Below, piece after piece: positions 16,801 to 23,884 of a DNA stretch of 27,628 nt. The stretch comes from JBPOIS01 sp052034295 (GTDB lineage Bacteria; Pseudomonadota; Gammaproteobacteria; Pseudomonadales; Moraxellaceae). Every line of letters starts with the position of its first letter. Position 1 is the stretch's first letter. The position numbers were made by a program, and so were the translations under genes. A model generated the notes under the pieces. It worked only from the letters and a program-made list of their open reading frames with translations, did no database searches and was not told the DNA's origin. Location of the stretch: positions 1-27,628 of the forward strand of contig JBPOIS010000071.1 in the NCBI GenBank assembly GCA_052034295.1, given 5' to 3'.

Positions 16801-17264
16801 GCCTCGACGATGCGGTTGATCATGCCCTGCTGGATCACGGCATACGACCGTGGCCCCAGCCCGGTGCCCAGAAAAATGTCCTGAATGTCCCTGCGGCGAC
16901 AGCGGCGGCCATTCAAAAAATAATGACTGCCGCCCTCACGGGTCACCAGCCGCCGCACCGACAGCTCGGTGTAGGCGTTGTACTCGCCACCGAGCCGGCC
17001 CTGGGTGTTTTCAAACACCAGCTCCACACTGGCCTGCCCCAGGGGCGCACGTGACCCGGCCCCGGCAAAGATCACATCGCTCATCGCCTCGCCGCGCAAC
17101 TGGCGGGCCGACGACTCGCCCATCACCCAGCGGATGGCGTCCATCACATTGGATTTGCCACAGCCATTGGGGCCGACGATCGCCGTCAGCGCATCGGGAA
17201 AGTGCAGGTTTACCGGGTCGGCAAACGACTTGAACCCGGCGATTTTCAGACTGGCCAGCCGCAT
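13809..17264 (-). CDS. smc: Chromosome partition protein Smc, glutamine-rich arms
   Basis: Smc is the ATPase of the Smc-ScpAB condensin that organises and segregates the chromosome. The 1151-residue protein has Walker A GPNGCGKSN (31-39), N-terminal head to about 170, coiled-coil arms (about 175-505 and 650-985), a hinge region around 505-640 that looks divergent, the ABC signature LSGGE (1053-1057) and Walker B FCLLDEVDAP (Asp1081, Glu1082). The arms are extraordinary: residues 301-500 contain 75 Gln and one Lys, and 801-900 contain 38 Gln. The DNA is correspondingly rich in CAG codons. It starts seven bases after the GntR-type regulator and precedes zipA by 15 bp, so the three are probably co-transcribed. 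Its partners scpA and scpB lie at 6800-8184. Confidence 0.96.
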   Translation of the reverse strand: MRLASLKIAGFKSFADPVNLHFPDALTAIVGPNGCGKSNVMDAIRWVMGESSARQLRGEAMSDVIFAGAGSRAPLGQASVELVFENTQGRLGGEYNAYTELSVRRLVTREGGSHYFLNGRRCRRRDIQDIFLGTGLGPRSYAVIQQGMINRIVEARPEELRVFMEEAAGVSRYQSRRHETLQHLEHARQNLARLDDLRSEQDSQLRQLRRQSQAAERYRQLQAEQQQLQAECWSAQWQQLQQQMDQHLATLQQQGEVLVSLHEQRQHTRTALEQASTTLEQLLQAAEPAQQAWQQLEQQALSAELQAGQLARQLQALEQQQQQLSQQQAQQQLEQQQLQHSLALLNQQIAAAEAQQQAQPADLPSPQQHQQQRQQLEAEREHLQQQGHELARLQQAQQASARQLEQLQRSRERLVQQQQALQQQQHSLRQGSDAGQLEADRAEQQHLAQQLQQLEQQLARQQADEQQHLAQKQHAQEQVSHTRQQQRAVQLEQQALRQLMQQQQPWPADCLGHRLQLKAFAPTGLAAWIDRIYAQWLRLLPTTDAGLPGYRAERAIVPVHWPDGVQPLAQWVEQPVLSLWQQVGVCSTPVPVAQLQAWCQQLPVGVSLLYLPGHSADAGQWLGPDWQRGLDEVATGTDPALPLGGLSQRLQLEALAAREQHWATQHQQAVQQLAGTEQQLQQCISSKKTLHQQHKQLEQQHQQLAVQLSRLEAQLQLRAQQAAQVGDQLALLDEQHQDLLLEQDELQLGVAGLALRVQRLQQTHSSQQQQFEPRWQAWQQQDDALRQHLQQQQALHQTLIQAHSRRDWSLQDLQRLHTGLQQSQQQLDQLVQQQRQTLQQHHTQQQQAGQARTQADLARQRLDQQQQQLESTRQQLEALRQQQEQQTQHEQQHREHMAQVKLAWQADLTRQEQVEAQLQAAGLVRLTGLMPDQGEREQRLAQLNQQLARMGELNLAAPAALAELEQRMGELQLQQADIQASIDQLERAIAEIDQETRALFMHTFDQVNAGLQRLFPQVFNGGEASLSLEDGWQSGVRLMARPPGKRNSTLALLSGGEKALTALALIFAIFKLNPAPFCLLDEVDAPLDDANVQRFCQLVTELSREVQFLYISHNKLAMRMAQQLIGVTMPDPGLSRTVRVNLEQAAHWGAA

Positions 17265-17271
17265 CAGACCC

Positions 17272-17976
17272 TCACCGGCGCGACCGCTGTGCCCAGGCCA
17301 GCTCGATCTGTTTCATCCGCGACAGCGATTCCAGCACCAGATTGCGCAGATGACGACAAAACTCCGCCATCAGCAGCGCAGCCTGATCGCCCTTGCGCAG
17401 GCGCATGGCCTCCACCACCTGCCGGAACAGCTCATGGGCCTCCTGCAGCTCACGCCGCGAGGTGTTCAGGGTCAAAAAATAACTGCGCCGCAGGGAAGGA
17501 TAAAAATTTTCAAACAAATCCGAAAAATACGGATTCATCGCCCACACCGTGCACTGACGCAGGAACCCGAACACCTGATCATAAAACTGCTCGATGCTGC
17601 CCTGACGCACCGTCTGCTCCAGCCGCAGCAGCAGCTGGTTCATGACCTCGGCTTCTGCGGGGCGCCACAGTTCACTGCCGCGTTCCACCAGCGCCACCAG
17701 CAGCAGGTGCGCCACCTCGAACAGCGCGCGCACCTGCGGCAGCGACATCTCTGACACCACCGCCCCGCGCCGGGGAAAAATCTCAATCAAATAGCTGCGC
17801 TCCAGGATCAGCAGCGCTTCACGCACCGAGCCCCGGCTGACATTCAGCTCTTCGGCGATGCGCAGCTCCTGGATCCGCTCGCCTTCGACCAGATCACCGC
17901 TGATGATCTGCTCGGCGATGTGGTGGGCAATTTGTCTGGACAGGCTTTGTGAGGCTTCGAACCCTTTTTCTTGCAT
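17272..17976 (-). CDS. GntR-family regulator, FCD (FadR) type
   Basis: The 234-residue protein has an N-terminal GntR winged helix (about 10-75), including GDLVEGERIQELRIAEELNVSRGSVREAL and RRGAVVSEMS. An all-helical C-terminal domain of FCD type follows. In studied FCD proteins this domain binds a small carboxylate, often with a metal. The ligand here is unknown. It directly precedes smc with seven bases between them. Pseudomonas has the same order of regulator, smc, zipA and ligA. A FadR-type operator sits upstream in the likely promoter, so it probably represses itself and, by co-transcription, influences smc-zipA-ligA. Confidence 0.9.
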   Translation of the reverse strand: MQEKGFEASQSLSRQIAHHIAEQIISGDLVEGERIQELRIAEELNVSRGSVREALLILERSYLIEIFPRRGAVVSEMSLPQVRALFEVAHLLLVALVERGSELWRPAEAEVMNQLLLRLEQTVRQGSIEQFYDQVFGFLRQCTVWAMNPYFSDLFENFYPSLRRSYFLTLNTSRRELQEAHELFRQVVEAMRLRKGDQAALLMAEFCRHLRNLVLESLSRMKQIELAWAQRSRR

Positions 17977-18010
17977 GGCTCACCCGCTACGGGTCTTGTT
18001 GTTGGCGGGA

Positions 18011-18039
18011 ATTGTAGCATTGTCTGACAAGCACGCACA
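18011..18039 (-). promoter_or_regulatory. Promoter and FadR-type operator upstream of the GntR regulator
   Basis: On the minus strand a good -10, TACAAT (rc of 18011-18016), has a weak -35 (TGTGCG, rc of 18034-18039) 17 bp upstream. Between them lies TTGTCAGACAA (rc of 18020-18030), which fits the FadR-subfamily consensus TNGTNNNACNA and is a perfect 5+1+5 inverted repeat. A bound regulator would block polymerase, giving autorepression. Confidence 0.6.
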
Positions 18040-18071
18040 GCCCAACGGACCATTCTGTCCAGGCATGCGCC

Positions 18072-18899
18072 TCAGCCCAGCAACGCCGGACCACCACGCC
18101 CCAGAAACACCAGCCCGACCAGCAGCAATAACCCACCAAACGACCGCTTCAGCACCACAGCCGACAGCCGGTGGGCCAGCCGCGCCCCCAGCTGGGCCGT
18201 GACCAGACTGGCCACACTGATGCCCAGAAAAGCCGGCACATGCACAAACCCCCAGCTGCCCGGCGGCAGCCCGGCACTGTCCTGCCCAAACAGCGCAAAA
18301 CCCAGCGCCCCGGCCAGCGCAATCGGCAGGCCGCAGGCCGAGGATGTGGCCACCGCCTCCTGCATGCGCACCCCATGGTGGGCCAGGTACGGCACGGTCA
18401 GGCTGCCCCCGCCGATGCCAAAAATCGCCGAAGCCACGCCGATGCCGCCCCCCGCCGCCATCTGGGCCGGCCCAGACGGCAGATGCTCCACCACAGGCAT
18501 CCCCGCCACCGGCAGCCGATAGCGCAGCATGCCCTGCGCCACATACAGGGCAAAAGCGCCAATGATCACCTGCAGCCACGGCCCCGGCAGGGCATCGGCG
18601 ATGCGTGCCCCCAGAAAGGCCCCGATCAGCAGCCCCGGTGCCAGCGTGCGGAACAGCGCCCAGCGCACTGCTCCCTTGCGGTGGTGGGCATTGACGGCGC
18701 TCACCGAAGTCACGATGATCGTCGCCAGTGAGGTGCCCACCGCCAGATGGGTCAGGTGGGTCGGGTCATAGCCCTGCAGGGTAAAGGCCCACAGCAGGAC
18801 CGGCACAATCACCAGTCCGCCGCCCACCCCGAACACCCCCGCAATGAAGCCGGCCAGCGCACCCAGACCGAGGTACAGCAGCCATGATGTCAGCAGCAT
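18072..18899 (-). CDS. TauE/SafE-family sulfite/anion exporter-like permease
   Basis: The 275-residue hydrophobic protein belongs to the TauE/SafE (DUF81) family of putative sulfite, sulfoacetate or other organic-anion transporters in the inner membrane. It has two related halves, each opening with a Gly-rich helix: FIAGVFGVGGGLVIVPVLLW near the N-terminus and ASAIFGIGGGSLTVPYLAHHG in the middle. About eight membrane segments are visible. The ATG giving MLLTSWLLYLGLGALAG is chosen; the open frame upstream overlaps birA on the other strand and is not membrane-like. It starts 14 bp from divergent birA. The substrate cannot be told from sequence. Confidence 0.88.
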   Translation of the reverse strand: MLLTSWLLYLGLGALAGFIAGVFGVGGGLVIVPVLLWAFTLQGYDPTHLTHLAVGTSLATIIVTSVSAVNAHHRKGAVRWALFRTLAPGLLIGAFLGARIADALPGPWLQVIIGAFALYVAQGMLRYRLPVAGMPVVEHLPSGPAQMAAGGGIGVASAIFGIGGGSLTVPYLAHHGVRMQEAVATSSACGLPIALAGALGFALFGQDSAGLPPGSWGFVHVPAFLGISVASLVTAQLGARLAHRLSAVVLKRSFGGLLLLVGLVFLGRGGPALLG

Positions 18900-18913
18900 A
18901 AAAAAGGTTTCCC

Positions 18914-19714
18914 GTGTCAGCCGAAGGCCCAGAACCGCCCAGTATAGACCAGCGCCGCCTGCAACTGCGGCAGGCCCTGCACACCACACTGCCGGATCAG
19001 CCGCTGCAGCTCGACTGGCAGGCCGAAGTGGACTCCACCAATCTGGCCCTGCTGCGTGCGCCTGCGGCTGCCGTGCCCCCGGTGCTGGTGGCCGACCGTC
19101 AGCACGCCGGGCGGGGCCAGTCCGGACGGCGCTGGCATTCCCCGCTGGGCAATCTGTATACCTCAGTACGCTGCCGGTTGCCCGCGCCGCTGTCCGGGGC
19201 GCTGGCACTGGAAATTGGGCTGGCGGTGCTCCAAGCGCTGCGGCTGCCGACAGGATTTGGGCTGAAATGGCCCAACGACCTGTACCTGAAACACCCTGAA
19301 GGCTGGGCCAAATGGGGCGGCCTGCTGATTGAACCCCTGTCGGCGACGGACGTGGTGATCGGACTGGGCCTGAATGTGAACGGTCCGCTGCAGGTGCTGG
19401 AAGACCGGCTCAGTGCCGGACTGAACACCGTACTGCCGGTGCCGCGCACGGTGATTGATCTGGCCTGCCTGGCCATTCCCGCGCTGCTGCAGGCGGCGCA
19501 GTGCTGGCAACCGGGCCGGGCCGGCCTGCCTGCGGACTATGCCCCCCATGACCTGCTGCGGGGACACTGGGTGCGGCTGGAATCACCTCAGCGCCCCGGG
19601 GCCGAAATGGGCCGGGCCCTGGGCATTCAGGCCGATGGGGCGCTGCTGCTCTTGCAGGATGGCCTGCCGCGTGCCCACTATGGGGGACATGTGGTCTGGA
19701 GCCCTGTCCCATGA
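18914..19714 (+). CDS. birA: Biotin-[acetyl-CoA-carboxylase] ligase, without DNA-binding domain
   Basis: BirA activates biotin with ATP and attaches it to the biotin carboxyl carrier protein of acetyl-CoA carboxylase. The 266-residue protein contains the catalytic motifs: VDSTN (39-43), GRGQSGRRWHSP (66-77), KWPNDL (118-123) and GGLLIEP. It begins at a GTG with only about 30 residues before the catalytic domain. The N-terminal winged helix that lets E. coli BirA (321 residues) repress bio genes is therefore missing. It is divergent from the permease, with 14 bp between starts, so its promoter must lie inside the neighbouring gene. It overlaps coaX by 4 bp. Confidence 0.93.
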   Translation: MSAEGPEPPSIDQRRLQLRQALHTTLPDQPLQLDWQAEVDSTNLALLRAPAAAVPPVLVADRQHAGRGQSGRRWHSPLGNLYTSVRCRLPAPLSGALALEIGLAVLQALRLPTGFGLKWPNDLYLKHPEGWAKWGGLLIEPLSATDVVIGLGLNVNGPLQVLEDRLSAGLNTVLPVPRTVIDLACLAIPALLQAAQCWQPGRAGLPADYAPHDLLRGHWVRLESPQRPGAEMGRALGIQADGALLLLQDGLPRAHYGGHVVWSPVP

Positions 19715-20487
19715 GCCTGTTCTTCGCCCCGCCGCAGCCCCCTGCCGAACGTGCGCTGTGGCTGGACCTCGGCAACACCCGCCTGAAGTACTGGCTGACC
19801 GAGCACGGCCAGGTGCTTCAACACGGTGCCGAACTGCACCTGCAGTCACCGCTGGACCTGCTGCGCGGCCTGCGCAGCAGCTTTGCAGGCTGGTCCCCGC
19901 AGCGCATCATCCTGTCTTCGGTGCTCGATGCCGGCCACAATCAGCAGGTGCTGCAGTTGCTGGCTGGGGTGGCCCCACGGGTCGAACAGGTGCGGGTCGA
20001 AGCCCACCACCCCCAGCTGGCCACACGCTATGACGCCAGCCGGCTGGGTGTGGACCGCTGGTTGCAGGTGCTGGCCGTCGCCCCTGCGCACCCACAGGCC
20101 TGCGTGGTCGGCTGTGGCACCGCGCTGACCATCGACCTGCTGGATGCCGGGGTGCATCAGGGCGGCTACATCCTGCCCAGCCTGTACCTGCAGCGCGAAG
20201 CCCTCAATCAGGGCACCCGGCAGATCCGCATTCAGCAGGGTGCCCTGACCAGTCTGGCCGCAGGCACCCACACCCAGGAGGCGGTCCTGCACGGCATCCT
20301 GCTGGGGCTGGTCGGTGCGATTGAAAAAACCCTGCAGGACCAGCCGGAGCGTCCGCTGTTCCTGACCGGCGGCGATGCACCCCTGCTGGCGGGGTTTTTG
20401 TCGCTGCCCAATCCCCGCCTGATCGTGCCCGACCTGCTGCTGGCCGGGCTGTACCGGTATTGTTCAGGCGGGCACCGGCAGGGCTGA
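19711..20487 (+). CDS. coaX: Type III pantothenate kinase
   Basis: CoaX phosphorylates pantothenate in the first step of coenzyme A synthesis. Type III enzymes belong to the ASKHA fold. The 258-residue protein has the phosphate-binding LDLGNTRLKYW (Asp19), the GVDRW motif, GCGTALTIDLLD and GGYILPSL, all diagnostic of the family. An additional Pro-rich N-terminal stretch of about 12 residues precedes the core. The start overlaps the birA stop as ATGA; the birA-coaX pair is conserved in Pseudomonadales. The 3' end overlaps the convergent cyclase gene by 24 bp. Confidence 0.95.
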   Translation: MSLFFAPPQPPAERALWLDLGNTRLKYWLTEHGQVLQHGAELHLQSPLDLLRGLRSSFAGWSPQRIILSSVLDAGHNQQVLQLLAGVAPRVEQVRVEAHHPQLATRYDASRLGVDRWLQVLAVAPAHPQACVVGCGTALTIDLLDAGVHQGGYILPSLYLQREALNQGTRQIRIQQGALTSLAAGTHTQEAVLHGILLGLVGAIEKTLQDQPERPLFLTGGDAPLLAGFLSLPNPRLIVPDLLLAGLYRYCSGGHRQG

Positions 20488-21399
20488 GGGGTCCGCATCC
20501 ACCACACAGATCTGGTTGCGCCCCTGATGCTTGACCCGATACATCTGCGCATCGGCGGCACTGATCAGCTTCACCAGCGGCTGGGCCGTCAGCGGCCAGT
20601 CAAAACTCACCCCGCCCATGCTCAGCGTCACGGCCAACTCCAGCGGCAACAGCCGCCGCTCGAATTCATCGCGGATGCTTTCCAGCAGATTCACCGCCTG
20701 CGCCCGCGTCAGCCCTGGCAGCAACAGCACAAATTCATCACCGCCAAACCGGGCACACAGGCCATCCTCCGGCAGGTGCCCGCGCATGCTGTGGCTCAGC
20801 GACACCAGCACCTGATTGCCGATCTGGTGCCCGCAGCGGTCGTTGAGCTGCTTGAAATGATCCAGATCAATGAACACCAGCGTCAGGGGTTTGCGGTTGC
20901 GGTGGCAACACAGCTGGCGTGACGGCGACAGTGCTTCAAAGGCGCGCAGGTTCAGGGTCTGGGTCAGTGGGTCGACCTGATTGTCATGGATCTGCTGGAT
21001 CAGGGTTTTTTTCAGGTGCATCACCAGCAGACACAGCCACACCATGCCCAGCATGAACGTCAGGGTATTGCCCAGCACCAGCCAGGTGGAATAATGGTAC
21101 TGCTGCTCCAGGGCAAACTCCCACACCCACAGCAGCGAGGACCCCAGCACCGTCCAGAGGATCTGGCGTGGCGGTAGCACACACGACAGCACGCTGAGCG
21201 GGATCACCATCAGCGGGGCCAACCGCAGGTCAATGCCTGCATCATGCAGCTGGTGATGGCCGAGAATCAGCACGCCGATCATGAAAAAAAACACCCATTT
21301 GAAAGGGCCCGGCTCTTTTTCGAGCCGATCAATAAAGCAGAAAAAACGAACCAGCAGCGCCGGATGCAGGGCGGGCGGCTCGGTGGGTTTTTTGTTCAT
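20464..21399 (-). CDS. Membrane-bound diguanylate cyclase (GGDEF)
   Basis: The protein probably makes the second messenger c-di-GMP from two GTP. The N-terminal half (about residues 35-128) has four or so hydrophobic segments and would be the membrane sensor; its signal is unknown. A short linker, IQQIHDNQVDPLTQTLNLRAFE, leads to a GGDEF domain with FIDLDHFKQLND (metal and nucleotide site) and an intact ARFGGDEF (GGDEF at 219-223), so activity is likely. The position five residues before GGDEF holds PEDG rather than RxxD, so the usual product-inhibition I-site is absent. It is 311 residues long and starts MNKKPTEPP. It is divergent from nadD and overlaps coaX at its 3' end. Confidence 0.92.
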   Translation of the reverse strand: MNKKPTEPPALHPALLVRFFCFIDRLEKEPGPFKWVFFFMIGVLILGHHQLHDAGIDLRLAPLMVIPLSVLSCVLPPRQILWTVLGSSLLWVWEFALEQQYHYSTWLVLGNTLTFMLGMVWLCLLVMHLKKTLIQQIHDNQVDPLTQTLNLRAFEALSPSRQLCCHRNRKPLTLVFIDLDHFKQLNDRCGHQIGNQVLVSLSHSMRGHLPEDGLCARFGGDEFVLLLPGLTRAQAVNLLESIRDEFERRLLPLELAVTLSMGGVSFDWPLTAQPLVKLISAADAQMYRVKHQGRNQICVVDADPSALPVPA

Positions 21400-21488
21400 T
21401 TACCCATACCCCTGGTCTTTTTATGCGGGGATAACGGTTTTAGACTAGTGTGACAATCCATTGAATGACAAACCATTTGAGCAGCAAA

Positions 21489-22142
21489 ATGCCGCCACCT
21501 GTCACATTCCCCCCGCTGGTGCTGCTGGGCGGCTCCTTTGACCCGGTCCATCAGGGCCACCTGTGGATGGCCTGGGCCGTACAGGCCCGGCTGCCGACGG
21601 CTGAGCTGCGGTTTTTGCCCACCGCCGCCTCGCCCTTCAAGACCGGACAGACCCCGGCGCGACACCGGCGCGCCATGCTGCGGCTGGCCCTGCGCGACAC
21701 CCCGTTTGGGCTGGAAACCCTGGAAATCCGCCAGCGGCAGACCTGTTACACGCTGGACACCCTACAGGCCATCCGGACACGCCTCGGCCCGGACCGACCG
21801 CTGATTTTTGTGCTGGGACAGGATGCCTTTGAGAGCCTGCCGCGCTGGAAGGGCGGCTATGCCCTGCTGGAACTCGCCCACCTGTGGGTGTTTTCCCGCC
21901 CGGCACAGGGCGATCGACTGGCCCTGCCGGCTTCCCTGCAGCTCCGGCAGGCCGACTCGCCCCAGTCCCTGCTGGCCCAGACTGCGGGTCTGGTCTGGCT
22001 GGATGAGCGCATTCCCCCGGCGATCAGCAGCACAAAAATTCGCCAATATCTTGCAACAAGTCGCCCCCTGCTCCCGCCCCGCGTTTACAGGTATACTAGG
22101 CAGTCCGACCTGTATGGAAAAACACAAACCCATGACTGCTGA
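21489..22142 (+). CDS. nadD: Nicotinate-nucleotide adenylyltransferase
   Basis: NadD joins ATP and nicotinate mononucleotide to form deamido-NAD in NAD synthesis. The 217-residue product has the nucleotidyltransferase motif GGSFDPVHQGH with the HxGH pair, FVLGQDAFESLPRWK, and the C-terminal ISSTKIRQYL, all diagnostic. Two starts are possible. The ATG at 21489 (MPPPVTF), with GAG about ten bases upstream, puts the motif nearer the N-terminus, as in the family. The ATG at 21465 would add eight residues. The 3' end overlaps rsfS by 11 bp, and nadD-rsfS-rlmH is a conserved set. Confidence 0.95.
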   Translation: MPPPVTFPPLVLLGGSFDPVHQGHLWMAWAVQARLPTAELRFLPTAASPFKTGQTPARHRRAMLRLALRDTPFGLETLEIRQRQTCYTLDTLQAIRTRLGPDRPLIFVLGQDAFESLPRWKGGYALLELAHLWVFSRPAQGDRLALPASLQLRQADSPQSLLAQTAGLVWLDERIPPAISSTKIRQYLATSRPLLPPRVYRYTRQSDLYGKTQTHDC

Positions 22143-22560
22143 GCCGTCACCGGCCACTTCTTCCCGCCCCGCCACTGCCGTGGGCCTTTCTTCCCAGCCT
22201 GTGGGAACTGATCCAAACCATGATCCGGTGCGGGCCTGTCTGGCGGTCATCCACCATGCCCTGGCCGACGTCAAGGCCCAGGATGTCGTTGAGCTGGATG
22301 TGCGCGGCCTGACCAATGTTTCCGACGCCATCGTGATCGCCAGCGGCACCTCGACCCGCCACGTCAAGGCCCTGGCCGACAACGTCGCCGAAGAGGCCAA
22401 AAAAGCCGGATTCCGTCCGCTGGGGGTCGAGGGTGAGCGCGACGCCGAATGGGTGCTGATCGACCTGGGCTATGTGGTGGTGCACGTGATGCTGCCCACG
22501 GCGCGGCGCTTCTATGACCTCGAAAGCCTCTGGAAACCCGCTGCGCCAACCCAGGGCTGA
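22132..22560 (+). CDS. rsfS: Ribosomal silencing factor RsfS (YbeB/Iojap)
   Basis: RsfS binds ribosomal protein L14 and blocks subunit joining when nutrients are scarce. The 142-residue protein has a non-conserved N-terminal extension of about 35 residues (MTAEPSPATSSRP...). The Iojap core follows: ADVKAQDVVELDVRGLTNVSDAIVIASGTSTRHVKALADNV (split across about 45-85), GEREAEWV-like GERDAEWVLIDLGYVVVHVM and the terminal FYDLESLW. The ATG at 22132 overlaps the nadD stop; another in-frame ATG at 22114 would add six residues. rlmH begins three bases after the stop, so the two are surely co-transcribed. Confidence 0.94.
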   Translation: MTAEPSPATSSRPATAVGLSSQPVGTDPNHDPVRACLAVIHHALADVKAQDVVELDVRGLTNVSDAIVIASGTSTRHVKALADNVAEEAKKAGFRPLGVEGERDAEWVLIDLGYVVVHVMLPTARRFYDLESLWKPAAPTQG

Positions 22561-22563
22561 CGC

Positions 22564-23043
22564 ATGAAGCTGCGCCTGCTGGCCATCGGCCAAAAAATGC
22601 CGGACTGGGTCAGTGCCGGTTATCAGGACTTTGCCAAGCGCCTGACCGGCAGCCTGCAGGTGCAGCTGGTGGAGCTGCCCATGGCCCGCCGTGGCAAAAA
22701 CGACCATCCCGCCGACATCGAGCGTCACTGCCAGCAGGAAGGCGACAGCATCCTGGCTGCCCTGCAGCCCCGCGAGCAGCTGATCGCACTGGAGGTGGGT
22801 GGTCGGCGCCTGTCCACGCAAGCCCTGTCCGGTACACTGGCGCAGTGGCTGCAGGAGGGACAGGACATTGCCCTGGCGATTGGCGGGCCGGATGGCCTGT
22901 CTGCCGCGGTGCGGGCAAGGGCCCAGTGGCACTGGTCACTGTCCGAGCTGACCCTGCCCCACCCGCTGGTGCGGCTGGTGGTGATCGAGCAACTGTACCG
23001 GGCCCAGTCCATCCTGCAGGGCCATCCGTATCACCGTGCCTGA
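22564..23043 (+). CDS. rlmH: 23S rRNA (pseudouridine1915-N3)-methyltransferase RlmH
   Basis: RlmH methylates pseudouridine 1915 in helix 69 of 23S rRNA on assembled 70S ribosomes. The 159-residue protein has the SPOUT-fold signatures: the start MKLRLLAIGQKMPDWV, the SAM-binding FxIGGPDG region as IALAIGGPDGL, LTLPHPLVRLVVIEQLYRA and the C-terminal YHRA tail that carries the catalytic Tyr-His-Arg. Length and ends match the family exactly. It lies directly behind rsfS. Confidence 0.97.
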   Translation: MKLRLLAIGQKMPDWVSAGYQDFAKRLTGSLQVQLVELPMARRGKNDHPADIERHCQQEGDSILAALQPREQLIALEVGGRRLSTQALSGTLAQWLQEGQDIALAIGGPDGLSAAVRARAQWHWSLSELTLPHPLVRLVVIEQLYRAQSILQGHPYHRA

Positions 23044-23083
23044 TCATCGTGCCCAGGACCCTGTCTAGTCTGGAGATGGCCCC

Positions 23084-23872
23084 GTGACTGAGCCCGCCCG
23101 TGCGGCACTGCCCGCCCTGTTCATTTCCCATGGGTCACCGATGCTGGCCCTGCAGCGCAGTGCCGTGCACGAAGCCTTTCACCGCCTGCAGCTGAACCTG
23201 CCGGAACCCCAGGCCATCGTGGTGATGTCGGCCCACTGGGAAAGCGCGGCGCTGGAGGTCAGCGTGGCCTCCCAGCCAGAGACCTGGCATGATTTCCGCG
23301 GCTTCCCCGAAGCCCTGTACCGGCTGCGTTACCCGGCCCGTGGCGATGTGGGTCTGGCGCAGCGGTTGATCAGATTGCTGCGCGGTGCGGGCTTTGACCC
23401 CCATGAAAACCGCCTGCGCCCCCGCGACCATGGCGCGTGGATGCCGCTCTTGCTGATGTACCCACAGGCGGACATTCCGGTGGTGCAGGTGTCCCTGCCG
23501 CGCAGTGCCACCCCGGCCCAGCTGATGGCGATGGGGGCTGCACTGGCGCCCCTGCGCGAGGAACGCATCCTGCTGATCGGCTCCGGCAGCATCACCCACA
23601 ACCTCGCGGAGCTGGACTGGCGCGGGGATGGGGCCGCCACCCCGGACTGGGCGCTGGCCTTTCGCCAGTGGATGGTCCATCACCTGAACCTGCACGACCT
23701 GAACGCCCTGCAGCAGTGGCAAGCCCTCGCCCCGCATGCCCAGCGCAATCACCCCACCGACGAGCACCTGCGGCCGCTGTTTTTTGCCTGTGGTGCGGGC
23801 CGCCGTTTCAGTCTGGTGCACAGCAGTTTTGAGATGGGCGCGCTGGGCATGGATCTGTATCGTTTTGACTGA
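23084..23872 (+). CDS. ygiD: 4,5-DOPA-type extradiol dioxygenase (YgiD/LigB family)
   Basis: The 262-residue protein belongs to the LigB superfamily class III extradiol dioxygenases. E. coli YgiD and plant DODA cleave DOPA-type catechols. Likely metal ligands are His16 in ISHGSP, His51 in MSAHWES and His228 in NHPTDEHLRPL. His116 (RDHGAWMPL) and His172 (SITHNL) are further conserved active-site residues. The GTG start has GGAGA about eight bases upstream. It lies 40 bp after rlmH and 12 bp before the RnfB-like gene. The physiological substrate cannot be read from sequence. Confidence 0.9.
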   Translation: MTEPARAALPALFISHGSPMLALQRSAVHEAFHRLQLNLPEPQAIVVMSAHWESAALEVSVASQPETWHDFRGFPEALYRLRYPARGDVGLAQRLIRLLRGAGFDPHENRLRPRDHGAWMPLLLMYPQADIPVVQVSLPRSATPAQLMAMGAALAPLREERILLIGSGSITHNLAELDWRGDGAATPDWALAFRQWMVHHLNLHDLNALQQWQALAPHAQRNHPTDEHLRPLFFACGAGRRFSLVHSSFEMGALGMDLYRFD

Positions 23873-23884
23873 GGAAAAGCGCCT

